A stretch of 64,000 nucleotides of DNA from Tenrec ecaudatus (lineage: Eukaryota > Chordata > Mammalia > Afrosoricida > Tenrecidae). The position numbers and the translations under genes were made by a program. The notes under the pieces are model-generated. The model was not told the DNA's origin. It ran no database searches and worked only from the letters and a program-made list of their open reading frames with translations. How positions within the stretch are numbered: position 1 is the first letter of the stretch; each line of letters opens with the position of its first letter. Of the stretch, positions 26,471 through 36,082 are shown piece after piece. The DNA lies in contig NC_134542.1 in the NCBI RefSeq assembly GCF_050624435.1, forward strand, positions 11,491,497-11,555,496, written 5' to 3'.

Positions 26471-27010
26471 AGAAACATCACAGGCGAGGTTGGGGTTCCA
26501 TGGAGAATTAGCAAACCTAAGTAGAAGGTGAACGCATTTTGAAATGGATTGTGATTTCACAATTATTCCTAATATGACTGAAGCATTACATTTTATGATA
26601 TGTGAAGTAGATGCCAACAAAATGATTAGTTTTTAGAAAAAGAAAGCATATTTAACTCTTTAAGTCCTGACTGAAACCAAAATACCCCTATGGCTAGGGG
26701 CCTCCTTAGAAATAGTTTATTGTCCAGGATATTACAAGTAATAATCTGCATATTTTGTGGGGCTTCCTGAGAGTGTCATATAAAGGCCAATAATTCTATT
26801 TTCAAACTTATTGTAGCTATCAGTGTACCCATGGCATCTAACCCTTCACTCCTTGCCTGATCTCTGCACTGTGGTTGCAACTTAACTACCTCAGGGTTGT
26901 GTTTTTTGTTGTTGTAAGTTCAAAGCAAGCTTCAATTGCTCTAGAAGGGGCTCGTTATTTTTATAAGTCCCAATTTTTGCTTTTCCCCCAAATACCCATC
27001 GTTTTCCAAT
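26471..27010. other. No gene recognised
   Basis: AT-rich DNA with no coding signal or recognisable repeat. Confidence 0.35.
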
Positions 27011-27012
27011 TC

Positions 27013-27440
27013 TTTTATTACCAGCTGCTTCTGAGTCCGCTCTGACTCATAGCAATCCTATGCTGAATGAAACACCGCCCCAGTCTGCACCACCCTCACC
27101 ATCGGTATACTTCAGCCATCCTCACCATCGGTATACTTCAGGCCGCGGTGGCGGTCCCTGCGTCAATCCATCTCGCTGAAGGTCTGCCTCTTTTTCAGCC
27201 ACCCTCCACTTGACCAAGCATGATGTCCTTTTCCAGGGACTGGTCTCTTTGGATCAAATGTCCAAAGTAGGTGAGAGACAAAGTCTTGCCATCCTCACTT
27301 CTAAGGAGTATTCTTGCTATACTTCTCCCAAGGTGGAGCTATCTGTTCTTCTGGCAGCCCATGCTATTTCCAATCTTCTTCACCAACACCATAATTCAAA
27401 TGCATGGATTTTTTCCTTTGGTTGCTTGCCTGATGTGATT
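27013..27440 (-). mobile_element. RTE LINE 3' end
   Basis: The left end carries the tail complement ('gagtccgctctgactcatag'). The interior includes 'ccacttgaccaagcatgatg' and 'cttgccatcctcacttcta'. A 26-base tandem duplication lies at 27,095-27,141. Confidence 0.7.
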
Positions 27441-27490
27441 TGAAATTTCCTGAGAGATTACTTATGCATCATAAAACTCACTCTTTTAAA

Positions 27491-28144
27491 ACCATATTGA
27501 TCTTAATGAGGGGGATGGCAGAGAGGAGACCTAAAGTCCATCTGTAGACAATTGGACATCCATCCCCTCACAGAAGGGTCATAAGGAGGAGACAAACCAG
27601 TCAGGGTGCAAAATAGCACAGACAAAACATACAACTTTCCTCGAGTTCTTATATGCTTCCTCCCTTCCACTATCATGATCCCCATTCTACCTTACAAACC
27701 CTGTCAGACCAGAGCATGTACATGGGTACAGAAAAGAGCTTGCAACACAGGGAACCCAGTACAGATAAACCCCTCAGGACCAATAATGAGTGTAGCGATA
27801 TCAGGAGGGAAAAGGGAAGGTGGTTGGGAGTGAGGGGGAAACTGATCACAATGATCTACATATAACACTTTCCCAGGGGGATGAAAAAAAAGAAAAGTGG
27901 ATGAAGGGAGACAGTGGTCGTGTAAGGCTTAAACAAAAAATTTATAAATTATCAAGGGTTCATGAGGGAGTGGGGGGGGAATGAGATGATACCAAGGGAT
28001 TAAGTAGAAAGAAAGAAAATGTTTTGAAAATGATGATGGCAACACATGCACAAATGTGCTTGACACATTTGTGCTTGACACATGAATGTATGTATAGATT
28101 GTGATAAGAGCTGTAAGAACTCCCAATAAAATGATGAACAAAAC
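27491..28144 (+). mobile_element. L1 3' UTR, 5'-truncated, with 14-bp TSD
   Basis: The perfect duplication ctcactcttttaaa occurs at 27,477-27,490 and 28,145-28,158. The insertion ends 'cccaataaaatgatgaacaa', with the polyadenylation signal at about 28,123-28,132. A short internal duplication ('tgtgcttgacacatttgtgc') lies near 28,055. Confidence 0.85.
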
Positions 28145-28158
28145 CTCACTCTTTTAAA

Positions 28159-30190
28159 TCGCACAATTCCATCTCTTATTTTCTTTACTTATCTTCCTCA
28201 GTGCTTTGATGAAAAGGTTAGAAGCGCTCCTGATTTTAAACACACACAAAATCATGTCTAACTGTCCTAATCATGTCTAACTGTCCTACAGATGGCAGCA
28301 TTGAGCAATATATTTTGGTTCTAGGTGGCTTTTCCATTCCCGGGAATTTTCAGTTAGGAATGAATTTTTCATAGTGTATTTCATTACCATGCTCCACAAT
28401 ATTAATTTAGTGTGAGATGACAGGATAATACTTGTACCTGTTCAACATGGCTTCAGCTCGATACCACAGACGCATCTCCTTTCATTGTGTGTGACCCAAA
28501 TGTAGACTTGCATTTCCAGAACAAACCCAGTAATAACATATTTTTTTGAAAAAGTAGAGAACAATCGAAGTTACTACAGCTTAATTATAAGAATTATTAA
28601 CCATCTTTCACGTTAGTAGTAAAACCTTGGCCGGGAGCACGAAATGGCAATCTGATGATCGCCCAGGACACAGTGATCACAGCCTCACAGAATGGTCCCC
28701 GCAATCTGGGGATATTTCATGATTTCTATAGACTACGTTAGCCATCGAGTTGATCTGAAAGCAGACCGAAAGTCAATGAAAGGTATTTTTGGAAAGCCTT
28801 TGAAATAGCAACTGATTTTATAGGATCCAAACCTGAGGCTTTCTGTTCTGGTATCTCTAACATACTCATAAATTCAATTGATCTCAAACCCCACCCCCAC
28901 ACACTTTTTTTCCCCAGGCAAGAAGCAAGTGTATTTTATTTCTCATAGAGATAGTTCTTATAGATGGAGAAGGGATGGTATTGGAATTCATTGAGCAAAT
29001 CTACGGGTTTAGATGACTTTTCTCCTATATGTGAAATATCTAGCCCACTTCAACGCCCCGCGCTAAAGATTAATCCTGTAAAATGCCGGGTCGGTCTTTC
29101 CCAGGTAACAAGGTTACCAGTACACAAGCCCCCTTTTTTTTCCCCCGCCCCGCCCCCCTTCTCCCTTGCCCAGGGTCACAGCCCACACAGTTACATTTCC
29201 CTACTAACTTGATTTGGGCGCATCCCCCATAAAGCTCTCGTCCCTCCTAGAATTCCCTCTGCTGTTTTTTTGCCTCCTGGGTACCACACCAGCTATTTAT
29301 AGCCCAGCTATAGTGGGCACGTGTGCCCACCTCACCACGCAGTCAGATGGAAGGGCTTTCTATTCAACAGTGTGGACGCGAATTCCAGGTTTGGAAGAGG
29401 AAGGTGAGATCAAAAACAGATTCCCAGGCCCGGATGGGGGCCTCTCCTCTGCAGATCTATCCAATTCCCAATTCACTTCTAGCCAGCAGCCAAATGGCAC
29501 CTACGGTTCTTTCCAGCCCCCATTTTTTTTACTACGCTTTGCAACCTACCTTGGTACCCTTACCCTCCCTCCCTATCTCCCCTTTTTCAATGCAAGGCGT
29601 GAGAGACAGGCAGTCCTACCAATCAGCAGCATGCCCACAACTCTACCCTCCCCTCCCGCCCCTCTGTAGGCCTCGGCGCTTTGCTCTGCGGCCCTGCTCC
29701 GACTGGCCAGGCAACTTGCTGCGCTAGCATCCTGCAGTGCCGGGGAGCGGGAGGGAGGGGAGAGGAGAGGAGGGTCTCAGGGTAGGATGAGGGCGGGAAC
29801 CCGAAATGACGCCGGTCTGGAGCGTAAAGCCTTATCTCTTCAAGCGGAGTGACAAATGTCATTGGTGGGGTGGGGGGTGGGGGGTGGCGCGGGTAAGGTT
29901 ATGAACGCCGTTGGAGCGAGCATGGAGGAAAATGCGTGTTTATAGGTCAGCTTGAATTAGGAACATAACATAAAAACATAACCTTTGAGGAGCTGGTGTG
30001 TGCAGTGAGACATCACTGGAGTCAGGTGATGTGTGCCTTTTCAGGTAGACCTTTTCAGGCGATTTGTGCCTTTTCAGGGTTGAGGACCTTTGCCATTCAA
30101 GAAGTACACCCCCCTCCCCAGGCGCTACCCCCACGCCCCTGTGGAACTGAACTGCCAGTAACCCTGTTTTCTCCCAACTACGCTTATGGT
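28159..30190. other. IRS1 upstream region, mostly unique
   Basis: No gene was found. It contains a 19-bp tandem duplication (28,250-28,287), a C-rich stretch near 29,135-29,165, and a G-rich run (29,866-29,888). GC content rises towards IRS1. Open frames at 29,214-29,727 and 29,996-30,496 show no family resemblance. Confidence 0.4.
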
Positions 30191-30193
30191 CAG

Positions 30194-30374
30194 GGGGCCC
30201 TGGGACCCGGTGTTAAGCGGGGGCTGCTAACCAAAACGTACCAGGTTAATGGTTCGAACCCGCCAGCTGCTCCCTGGGAGAAAAATGCAGCGATCTGCTC
30301 TCGGAAAGATAAAACGAGGCGTTCCTCTGCTCTACAAGGTCCCTGTGAGTCCGAATGGACCGCACTGGGGATCC
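30194..30374 (+). repeat. AfroSINE, nearest repeat upstream of IRS1
   Basis: Head 'gggccctgggacccggtgtt', B-box 'ggttcgaacccgccagctgc' and body 'ctctgctctacaaggtccct'. The last SINE before the IRS1 CpG island. Confidence 0.75.
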
Positions 30375-30616
30375 TGGAAATCACAGGGATGGGGGAGGAG
30401 GGGGCATGTCTGGGGTGCTTCCAACGCTGGGTGGGAACATCTTTTCGCGGGTCCCTAGCATGTCTCTGTAAATCACAAATAGATTTTGGAACGTGATTAG
30501 GAGCATCTGGCTTCCCCTAAAGCCCTCACTTAGGTGGGGGGAGTGGGAGAAGCTGCGACATTGACATTTCCTCTATAGTAGACCAGCTTGGAATCCCACA
30601 GCGTCGAGCTTCTCGG

Positions 30617-30636
30617 GGTGTGTGTGTGTGTGTGTG
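30617..30636. repeat. (GT)n microsatellite
   Basis: Ten GT units followed by a T-run at 30,640-30,649. Confidence 0.9.
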
Positions 30637-31148
30637 CCTTTTTTTTTTTAATTGAGAATGACCACGACAACCCCTCCCCATCACTGCCCTTGGACTTTCA
30701 GCTGTCCCTTAGGAGCGTATTTGGGCATTCTAAGATGGAAGGCTGGCCCAGAAGTCCCTTAAAACCTCTGCAAAACCACGCATCTTACTAACCATCACCC
30801 AGAAACCGAAATGCAGTTTCTCTATTTCCTGCGAGAAAACCCCAAGGCTGGAAACTCCCCCCCCCGCCCCCCCCGTCTTCCCCCCTCCCCCCCGCTTGGG
30901 CTGGATCTTACCTGCTAGGTAAGATGCAGTCTGGCTCCCGCGCCCCCTCCTCCCTGGCCCTCCCACTCGGGCTCTGCAGCCGCAGTGCCCCCCTTCTCGT
31001 CCCCCCCTCACTCCTGCGTCGGCCCAGGCTCGCCCCCTCCCTCGTTTTCCCAGACTCCCCCTCGTGCTTTCGGGTAGCCACCCAAACACCCCGCCTGCGC
31101 CCGCGGCGGGGATTCCTGCGGGCCGGGCGCCCTGGGTGGCGCTGCGCC

Positions 31149-31175
31149 GGGGCAGGGGCCGGGGCCGGGGCCGGG
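31149..31175 (+). other. G-quadruplex-forming motif upstream of IRS1
   Basis: Four GGGG runs (31,149, 31,155, 31,161 and 31,167) are separated by two-base loops, followed by GGG at 31,173. It lies about 165-185 bp upstream of the inferred start site. Confidence 0.7.
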
Positions 31176-31194
31176 CGCGGGGCCGCTGCGGCAA

Positions 31195-31334
31195 GGCCGG
31201 GGGCGGAGCGGGGCGGGCCGGGGCGGGTCGGCCCGGAATGTAGCGACCCGGGAGGGAGCCTCCCGGCGGTGGCGGCGGCGGCCCGGCAGCCGAGCGCCAA
31301 GGCTCCGTCACGTGTTTTTCCCTCCGAGTGAGCC
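31195..31334 (+). promoter_or_regulatory. IRS1: IRS1 core promoter region, TATA-less
   Basis: Clustered GC boxes ('ggggcggagcggggcgggcc' and 'ggggcgggtcgg', 31,199-31,232) precede a CACGTG E-box at 31,309-31,314. There is no TATA box. A start near 31,334 is inferred because the following sequence matches the 5' end of the human IRS1 mRNA as I remember it. Confidence 0.6.
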
Positions 31335-32366
31335 GGCGGCGCGGTCGGAGGGGCAGGCGTGCGGAGCCAGACGCCGCCGCTTGTTTTGGTTGGGGCTCTC
31401 GGCAAATCTCCGAGCAGGAGGAGGAGGAGGTGGAGGAGGAGGAGGAGCAGGAGGAGCAGGAGGGGAGAAGTCACTGCAGCGGCAGCGCCTCCCGGGCCAG
31501 AGGCGTCTTCTCGGCCCCTTCCCAAACCTCCCCGGCCGATCGCAGCCAGGGACAGGGATGAGCCTGGCCCTCCGGCCCGGCCTCGGCTCCCCCGGCTGCC
31601 TGGCAGCATTTCGCGTGGACAAGTCCCTTGCTCCGCCCGCCAACATGGGCCCGAACGAGGGCTGCAGAGGACACGGCCGCGGGCGGCAGCCGCAGCAACA
31701 GCCGCAGCGCCGCGGTCTCCGCGACTGAGCTGGTATTTGGGCGGCTGGTGGCGGCGGGGCCGGTTGGGGGTGGGAGGAGGCGGAGGCGGCGGCGAAGGAG
31801 GAGGAGGAGGAGGAGGAGGAGGAGGAGGAGGAGGAGGAGAGAACCCCGTGCAACATTGGGACTTGGCAGCCCGCCTCCCCCTGCCCGAGGATATTTAATT
31901 TGCCTCGGGAATCGCCACTTCCAGAGGGGAACTCAGGAGAGAAGGCGCGCGCGCCTGGAGGGGCAGCGCCAGGACTCCCGGCCGCCGCCAGGACGGCCAG
32001 CGATGCATCTGCGCCCCTTCCCAGCGGCGGCGGTCGAGCGGGGACTCGGCTCTTGGAGGATCAGGGCTGCCCTGGCCCAGCGCGCACCGCCTCCCCTCCG
32101 GGCATGAGAAGCCCGTGAACCCAGGTCCAGGCCAGCTCCCCGGCGCCGCCGTTGCCCGCTTCCCTCCTGCTCCTCTCCGCGCGGGGGGCGGCGTGGATCC
32201 GGCTCCGGCTTCGGCGTTCCTGTTGCCTCCGGCCCTGTTTGCATGTGCGGGGCCGCGGTGCGGAGCCTCCGCCCCCCACCCGCTTGGTTGTCCGCGCCTC
32301 CCTCTGAGTGGCGGCGGCGGCGGCGGCGGCGGCAGCGGCAGCAGGGGTGGCGGCAGCCGCGGCAGC
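31334..32366 (+). other. IRS1: IRS1 5' untranslated leader with upstream ORFs
   Basis: The 1-kb leader has five upstream ATGs. The first (31,558) opens a 56-codon ORF that ends at 31,728 and contains an in-frame ATG at 31,645. The second ORF is 32,003-32,107 (34 codons), and its stop overlaps the ATG of a 4-codon ORF (32,104-32,118). The last ATG, 32,243, opens a frame that overlaps the main CDS out of frame to 33,091. Purine-rich GGA repeats lie at 31,418-31,465 and 31,795-31,840, and GGC repeats near 32,307-32,336. Confidence 0.7.
31795..31840 (+). repeat. (GGA)n repeat in IRS1 leader
   Basis: About fifteen near-perfect GGA units sit within the transcribed leader. Such tracts can fold into RNA G-quadruplexes. 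Confidence 0.85.
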
Positions 32367-35300
32367 ATGGCGAGCCCTCCAGAGACCGACGGCTTCTCGG
32401 ACGTGCGCAAGGTGGGCTACCTGCGCAAACCCAAGAGCATGCACAAGCGCTTCTTCGTGCTGCGGGCGGCCAGCGAGGCGGGGGGCCCTGCGCGCCTCGA
32501 ATACTACGAGAACGAGAAGAAGTGGCGGCACAAGTCGAGCGCCCCCAAACGCTCCATCCCCCTCGAAAGCTGTTTCAACATCAACAAGAGGGCGGACTCC
32601 AAGAACAAGCACCTCGTGGCTCTCTACACCCGCGACGAGCACTTTGCCATCGCGGCGGACAGCGAGGCGGAGCAAGAGAGCTGGTACCAGGCCCTGCTGC
32701 AGCTGCACAACCGCGCCAAGAGCCACCACGACGGGGCTCAGGCGCCCGGGCTGGGAGGCGGCGGAGGCAGCTGCAGCGGCAGCGCCTGCCTGGGGGAGGC
32801 TGGGGAGGACTTGAGCTACGGGGACGTACCCCCAGGCCCAGCCTTCAAGGAGGTCTGGCAGGTGGTGCTGAAACCCAAGGGCCTGGGGCAGACAAAGAAC
32901 CTGGTTGGCATCTATCGCCTCTGCCTGACCAGCAAGACCATAAGCTTCGTGAAGCTCAACTCCGAGGCGGCCGCTGTGGTGCTCCAGCTGATGAACATCC
33001 GCCGCTGCGGCCACTCGGAGAACTTCTTCTTCATCGAGGTGGGCCGCTCCGCGGTGACCGGCCCGGGCGAGTTTTGGATGCAGGTGGATGACTCGGTGGT
33101 GGCGCAGAACATGCACGAGACCATCCTGGAGGCCATGCGGGCTATGAGCGACGAGTTCCGCCCTCGCAGCAAGAGCCAGTCCTCCTCCAACTGCTCCAAC
33201 CCCATCAGTGTCCCCTTGCGTCGCCACCACCTCAACAACCCCCCGCCCAGCCAGGTGGGCCTGACGCGTCGCTCGCGCACGGAGAGCATCACCGCCACCT
33301 CCCCAGCCAGCATGGTGGGCGGGAAACCCGGCTCCTTCCGGGTGCGCGCCTCCAGCGACGGCGAGGGCACCATGTCGCGGCCGGCCTCGGTGGACGGCAG
33401 CCCTGTGAGCCCCAGCACCAACAGGGCCCACGCGCACCGCCATCGGGCCAGCTCCCGACTGCACCCTCCGCTCAACCACAGCCGCTCCATCCCCATGCCG
33501 ACTTCTCGCTGCTCGCCCTCGGCCACCAGCCCGGTCAGCCTGTCGTCCAGCAGCACCAGTGGCCACGGCTCCACTTCAGACTGCCTCTTCCCCCGGCGGT
33601 CCAGTGCCTCGGTGTCCGGCTCCCCCAGCGATGGCGGGTTCATCTCCTCGGATGAGTACGGCTCCAGCCCGTGCGATTTCCGGAGCTCCTTCCGCAGCGT
33701 CACGCCGGATTCGCTGGGCCACACCCCGCCGGCCCGCTGCGAGGAGGAACTCAGCACCTATATCTGCATGGGTGGCAGAGGGGCCTCCACGCTGACCGCC
33801 CCCAACGGTCACTACATCCTGGCCCGGGGCGGCAGTGGCCATCGCGGCGGCCCAGGGGCCAGCCTGGGCACGAGCCCGGCGCTGACTGCGGACGAGGCGG
33901 CCAGTGTGGCGGACTTGGAGAACCGCTTCCGAAAGAGGACACACTCTTCGGGTACGTCCCCCACCATCTCCCACCAGAAGACCCCGTCCCAGTCCTCAGT
34001 GGCGTCCATCGAGGAATATACCGAGATGATGCCTGCCTACCCACCAGGAGGGGGCAGCGGAGGCCGACTGCCCAGCTACCGGCACTCCGCCTTCGTGCCC
34101 ACGCACTCCTACCCAGAGGAAGGGTTGGAAATGCAGCGTGGGGGCCAGCAGCACCCGGACACCACCACCACCCTCCACCCGGACGAAGGCTACATGCCCA
34201 TGTCCCCGGGGGTGGCCCCAGTGCCAAGCAGCCGAAAGGGCAGCGACTATATGCCCATGAGCCCTAAGAGCGTGTCTGCCCCACAGCAGATCATCAACCC
34301 CATCAGGCGCCACCCGCAGAGAATGGACCCCAATGGCTACATGATGATGTCCCCCAGCGGCAGCTGCTCCCCCGACACCGGAGGGGGTCCCGGCGGCAGC
34401 GGCGGCGTTGTCCCTTCCTCCAGCAGCTTTGGGAAGCTGTGGACAAATGGGGTGGGGGGGCCCCATTCGCACGCCCTGCCTCACCCCCAGCCAGCCGCGG
34501 AGAACGGCGGGTGCAAGATCCTGCCTTGCGCAGGTGACTACATGAACATGGGGGACTCCAACACCAGCAGCCCCTCCGACTGCTACTACGGCCCCGAGGA
34601 CCCCCAGCACAAGCTGGTCCTCTCCTACTACTCGTTGCCAAGGTCCTTTAAGCACACCCAGCGCCCAGGGGAGCCAGAGGAAGGTGCGAGGCACCAGCAC
34701 CTCCGCCTCTCCGCCAGCTCTGGCCGCCTTCTCTATGCTGCAGCCACTGAAGACTCTTCCTCCTCCACCAGCAGTGACAGCCTGGGAGGGGGCTACTGTG
34801 GCCCGCGGCCCGAGCCCGGCCACCCGCCTCTCCACCATCAGGTCCTGCAACCCCATCTGCCTCGAAAAGTTGACATGGCCGCTCAGACCAACACACACAG
34901 CCGCCTGGCCCGGCCCACTAGGCTATCTCTGGGGGATCCTAAAGCCAGCACCTTACCCAGGGCCCGTGAGCAACCGCAAGAGCCCAAGAGCCCAGGGGAG
35001 TATGTGAATATTGAATTTGGCAGTAGCCAGCCTGGCTACCTGTCCGGCCCGGTGGCTTCACACAGCTTGCCTTCTGTAAGTTGCCCAGCCCAGCTCCAGC
35101 CAGCGCCCCGGGAGGAAGAGACTGGTGCTGAGGAGTACATGAACATGGATTTGGGGCCTGGTCGGAGGGCAGCCTGGCAGGAAGGCGGTGGCATGGACCT
35201 GGGCCGAGTGGGCCCTGCGCCTCCTGGGTCCGTGAGTGTGTGCAGGCCCACGCGGGCTGTGCCAAGCAGCCGCGCGGACTACATGACCATGCAGGTGGGC

Positions 35301-36062
35301 TGTTCGCGTCAGAGCTACGTGGATACGTCGCCGGTGGCCCCAGTCAGCTATGCTGACATGCGGACGGGCCTGGCTGCAGAGGACGTGAGCCTCCCCGGAG
35401 CCACAGCGGCGACCCCCTCCTCATCCTCAGCAGCCTCGACCTCCCCTACTGCACCTCAAGGAGCTGCTGGGCTAGCTGCCCGCCCTTTACTGCTGGGGGT
35501 ACCTCCCGGCTCTGGGGGCCCGAGCGCCTTCACCGGGCTGCACCTCAGCCCCAACCACAACCAGAGTGCCAAAGTTATCCGTGCGGATCCGCAGGGGTGC
35601 CGGAGGAGGCACAGCTCCGAGACCTTCTCCTCGGCACCCAGTGCCGCCAGGGCAGGCAACGTGGTGCCCTTCGCAGGGGGTGCTGCCGGGGGCGGTGTCA
35701 ATGCCAGCAGCTATGGTGGCTGCAGCAGTGAGGATCCCAAGCGCCACAGCTCTGCCTCCTTTGAGAACATGTGGCTGAGGCCCGGGGAGCTCGGGGGAGC
35801 CCCCAAGGAGCCGGCCCAGGTGCGTGGAGGGGCTGCGGGGGGCTTCGAGAATGGTCTTAACTACATAGACCTGGATTTGGTCAAGGACTTTCAACAGCGC
35901 CCTCCGGAGCGACCCCCAGCCCCGCGGCCCGCCCCAGAGCGACCCTCTCATCGTCAGCCCCTTGGCAGCAGTAGCGAGAGCAGCCTGACTCGCCGTGCCA
36001 GCGAGGATCTAAGCGCCTATGCCAGCATCAGTTTCCAGACGCAGCCAGAGGACCTCCAGTAG
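32367..36062 (+). CDS. IRS1: Insulin receptor substrate 1
   Basis: IRS1 is the cytoplasmic docking protein phosphorylated by the insulin and IGF1 receptors. The frame encodes 1,231 residues (human about 1,242) in one exon. The start is the first in-frame ATG after a stop and has a strong context (A at -3, G at +4); the product begins MASPPETDGF. Residues about 12-115 form the PH domain and about 160-263 the PTB domain (FKEVWQVVLKPKG, NFFFIEVGRSAVTGPGEFW), which binds the receptor NPXY motif. PI3-kinase p85 sites are Y465 (YICM), Y551 (YTEM), Y609 and Y628 (YMPM), Y658 (YMMM), Y725 and Y924 (YMNM), Y972 (YMTM) and Y995 (YADM). Y879 (YVNI) is the GRB2 site. Y1166 (YIDL) and Y1218 (YASI) are SHP2 sites. 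The inhibitory serine in SPAS is S312, as in human. Compared with the human protein I recall, three residues after the Y725 motif and the glutamine run before the GRB2 site are missing. No frameshift or stop is seen. Confidence 0.97.
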   Translation: MASPPETDGFSDVRKVGYLRKPKSMHKRFFVLRAASEAGGPARLEYYENEKKWRHKSSAPKRSIPLESCFNINKRADSKNKHLVALYTRDEHFAIAADSEAEQESWYQALLQLHNRAKSHHDGAQAPGLGGGGGSCSGSACLGEAGEDLSYGDVPPGPAFKEVWQVVLKPKGLGQTKNLVGIYRLCLTSKTISFVKLNSEAAAVVLQLMNIRRCGHSENFFFIEVGRSAVTGPGEFWMQVDDSVVAQNMHETILEAMRAMSDEFRPRSKSQSSSNCSNPISVPLRRHHLNNPPPSQVGLTRRSRTESITATSPASMVGGKPGSFRVRASSDGEGTMSRPASVDGSPVSPSTNRAHAHRHRASSRLHPPLNHSRSIPMPTSRCSPSATSPVSLSSSSTSGHGSTSDCLFPRRSSASVSGSPSDGGFISSDEYGSSPCDFRSSFRSVTPDSLGHTPPARCEEELSTYICMGGRGASTLTAPNGHYILARGGSGHRGGPGASLGTSPALTADEAASVADLENRFRKRTHSSGTSPTISHQKTPSQSSVASIEEYTEMMPAYPPGGGSGGRLPSYRHSAFVPTHSYPEEGLEMQRGGQQHPDTTTTLHPDEGYMPMSPGVAPVPSSRKGSDYMPMSPKSVSAPQQIINPIRRHPQRMDPNGYMMMSPSGSCSPDTGGGPGGSGGVVPSSSSFGKLWTNGVGGPHSHALPHPQPAAENGGCKILPCAGDYMNMGDSNTSSPSDCYYGPEDPQHKLVLSYYSLPRSFKHTQRPGEPEEGARHQHLRLSASSGRLLYAAATEDSSSSTSSDSLGGGYCGPRPEPGHPPLHHQVLQPHLPRKVDMAAQTNTHSRLARPTRLSLGDPKASTLPRAREQPQEPKSPGEYVNIEFGSSQPGYLSGPVASHSLPSVSCPAQLQPAPREEETGAEEYMNMDLGPGRRAAWQEGGGMDLGRVGPAPPGSVSVCRPTRAVPSSRADYMTMQVGCSRQSYVDTSPVAPVSYADMRTGLAAEDVSLPGATAATPSSSSAASTSPTAPQGAAGLAARPLLLGVPPGSGGPSAFTGLHLSPNHNQSAKVIRADPQGCRRRHSSETFSSAPSAARAGNVVPFAGGAAGGGVNASSYGGCSSEDPKRHSSASFENMWLRPGELGGAPKEPAQVRGGAAGGFENGLNYIDLDLVKDFQQRPPERPPAPRPAPERPSHRQPLGSSSESSLTRRASEDLSAYASISFQTQPEDLQ

Positions 36063-36082
36063 CTCCACTGGATTCACAGCAG
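36063..36082 (+). other. IRS1: Start of IRS1 3' UTR and exon 1 splice donor
   Basis: Twenty bases after the stop, 'cacagcag/gtgtgt' fits a 5' splice site. As I recall, human IRS1 exon 1 ends at the same 'cacagcag'. The rest of the 3' UTR is then in exon 2, which is not in the window. Confidence 0.65.

Larger units (their letters stand above)
30880..36060. promoter_or_regulatory. CpG island covering IRS1 promoter and exon 1
   Basis: CpG dinucleotides are dense from about 31,050 through the 5' half of the coding exon, in contrast with the CpG-poor flanks. This is typical of an unmethylated, broadly expressed promoter. Confidence 0.85.

Noticed and set aside
27095-27141. CRISPR-like short repeat
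   Set aside because: A simple two-copy 26-base duplication within an RTE fragment in a mammalian genome.
30908-31609. 233-codon minus-strand frame over the IRS1 promoter
   Set aside because: Long frame caused by low stop-codon density in GC-rich DNA, with a poly-Leu run from the GGA repeat.
32115-32366. In-frame N-terminal extension of IRS1
   Set aside because: The 84 extra codons contain no ATG. The known MASPP start has a strong context.
32061-33566. 501-codon open frame on the minus strand over IRS1
   Set aside because: It is the antisense shadow of the GC-rich IRS1 coding exon. Its composition follows IRS1 codon bias and it has no recognisable domain.
33996-34898. 300-codon minus-strand frame within IRS1
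   Set aside because: Another antisense shadow, explained by GC-rich third positions.
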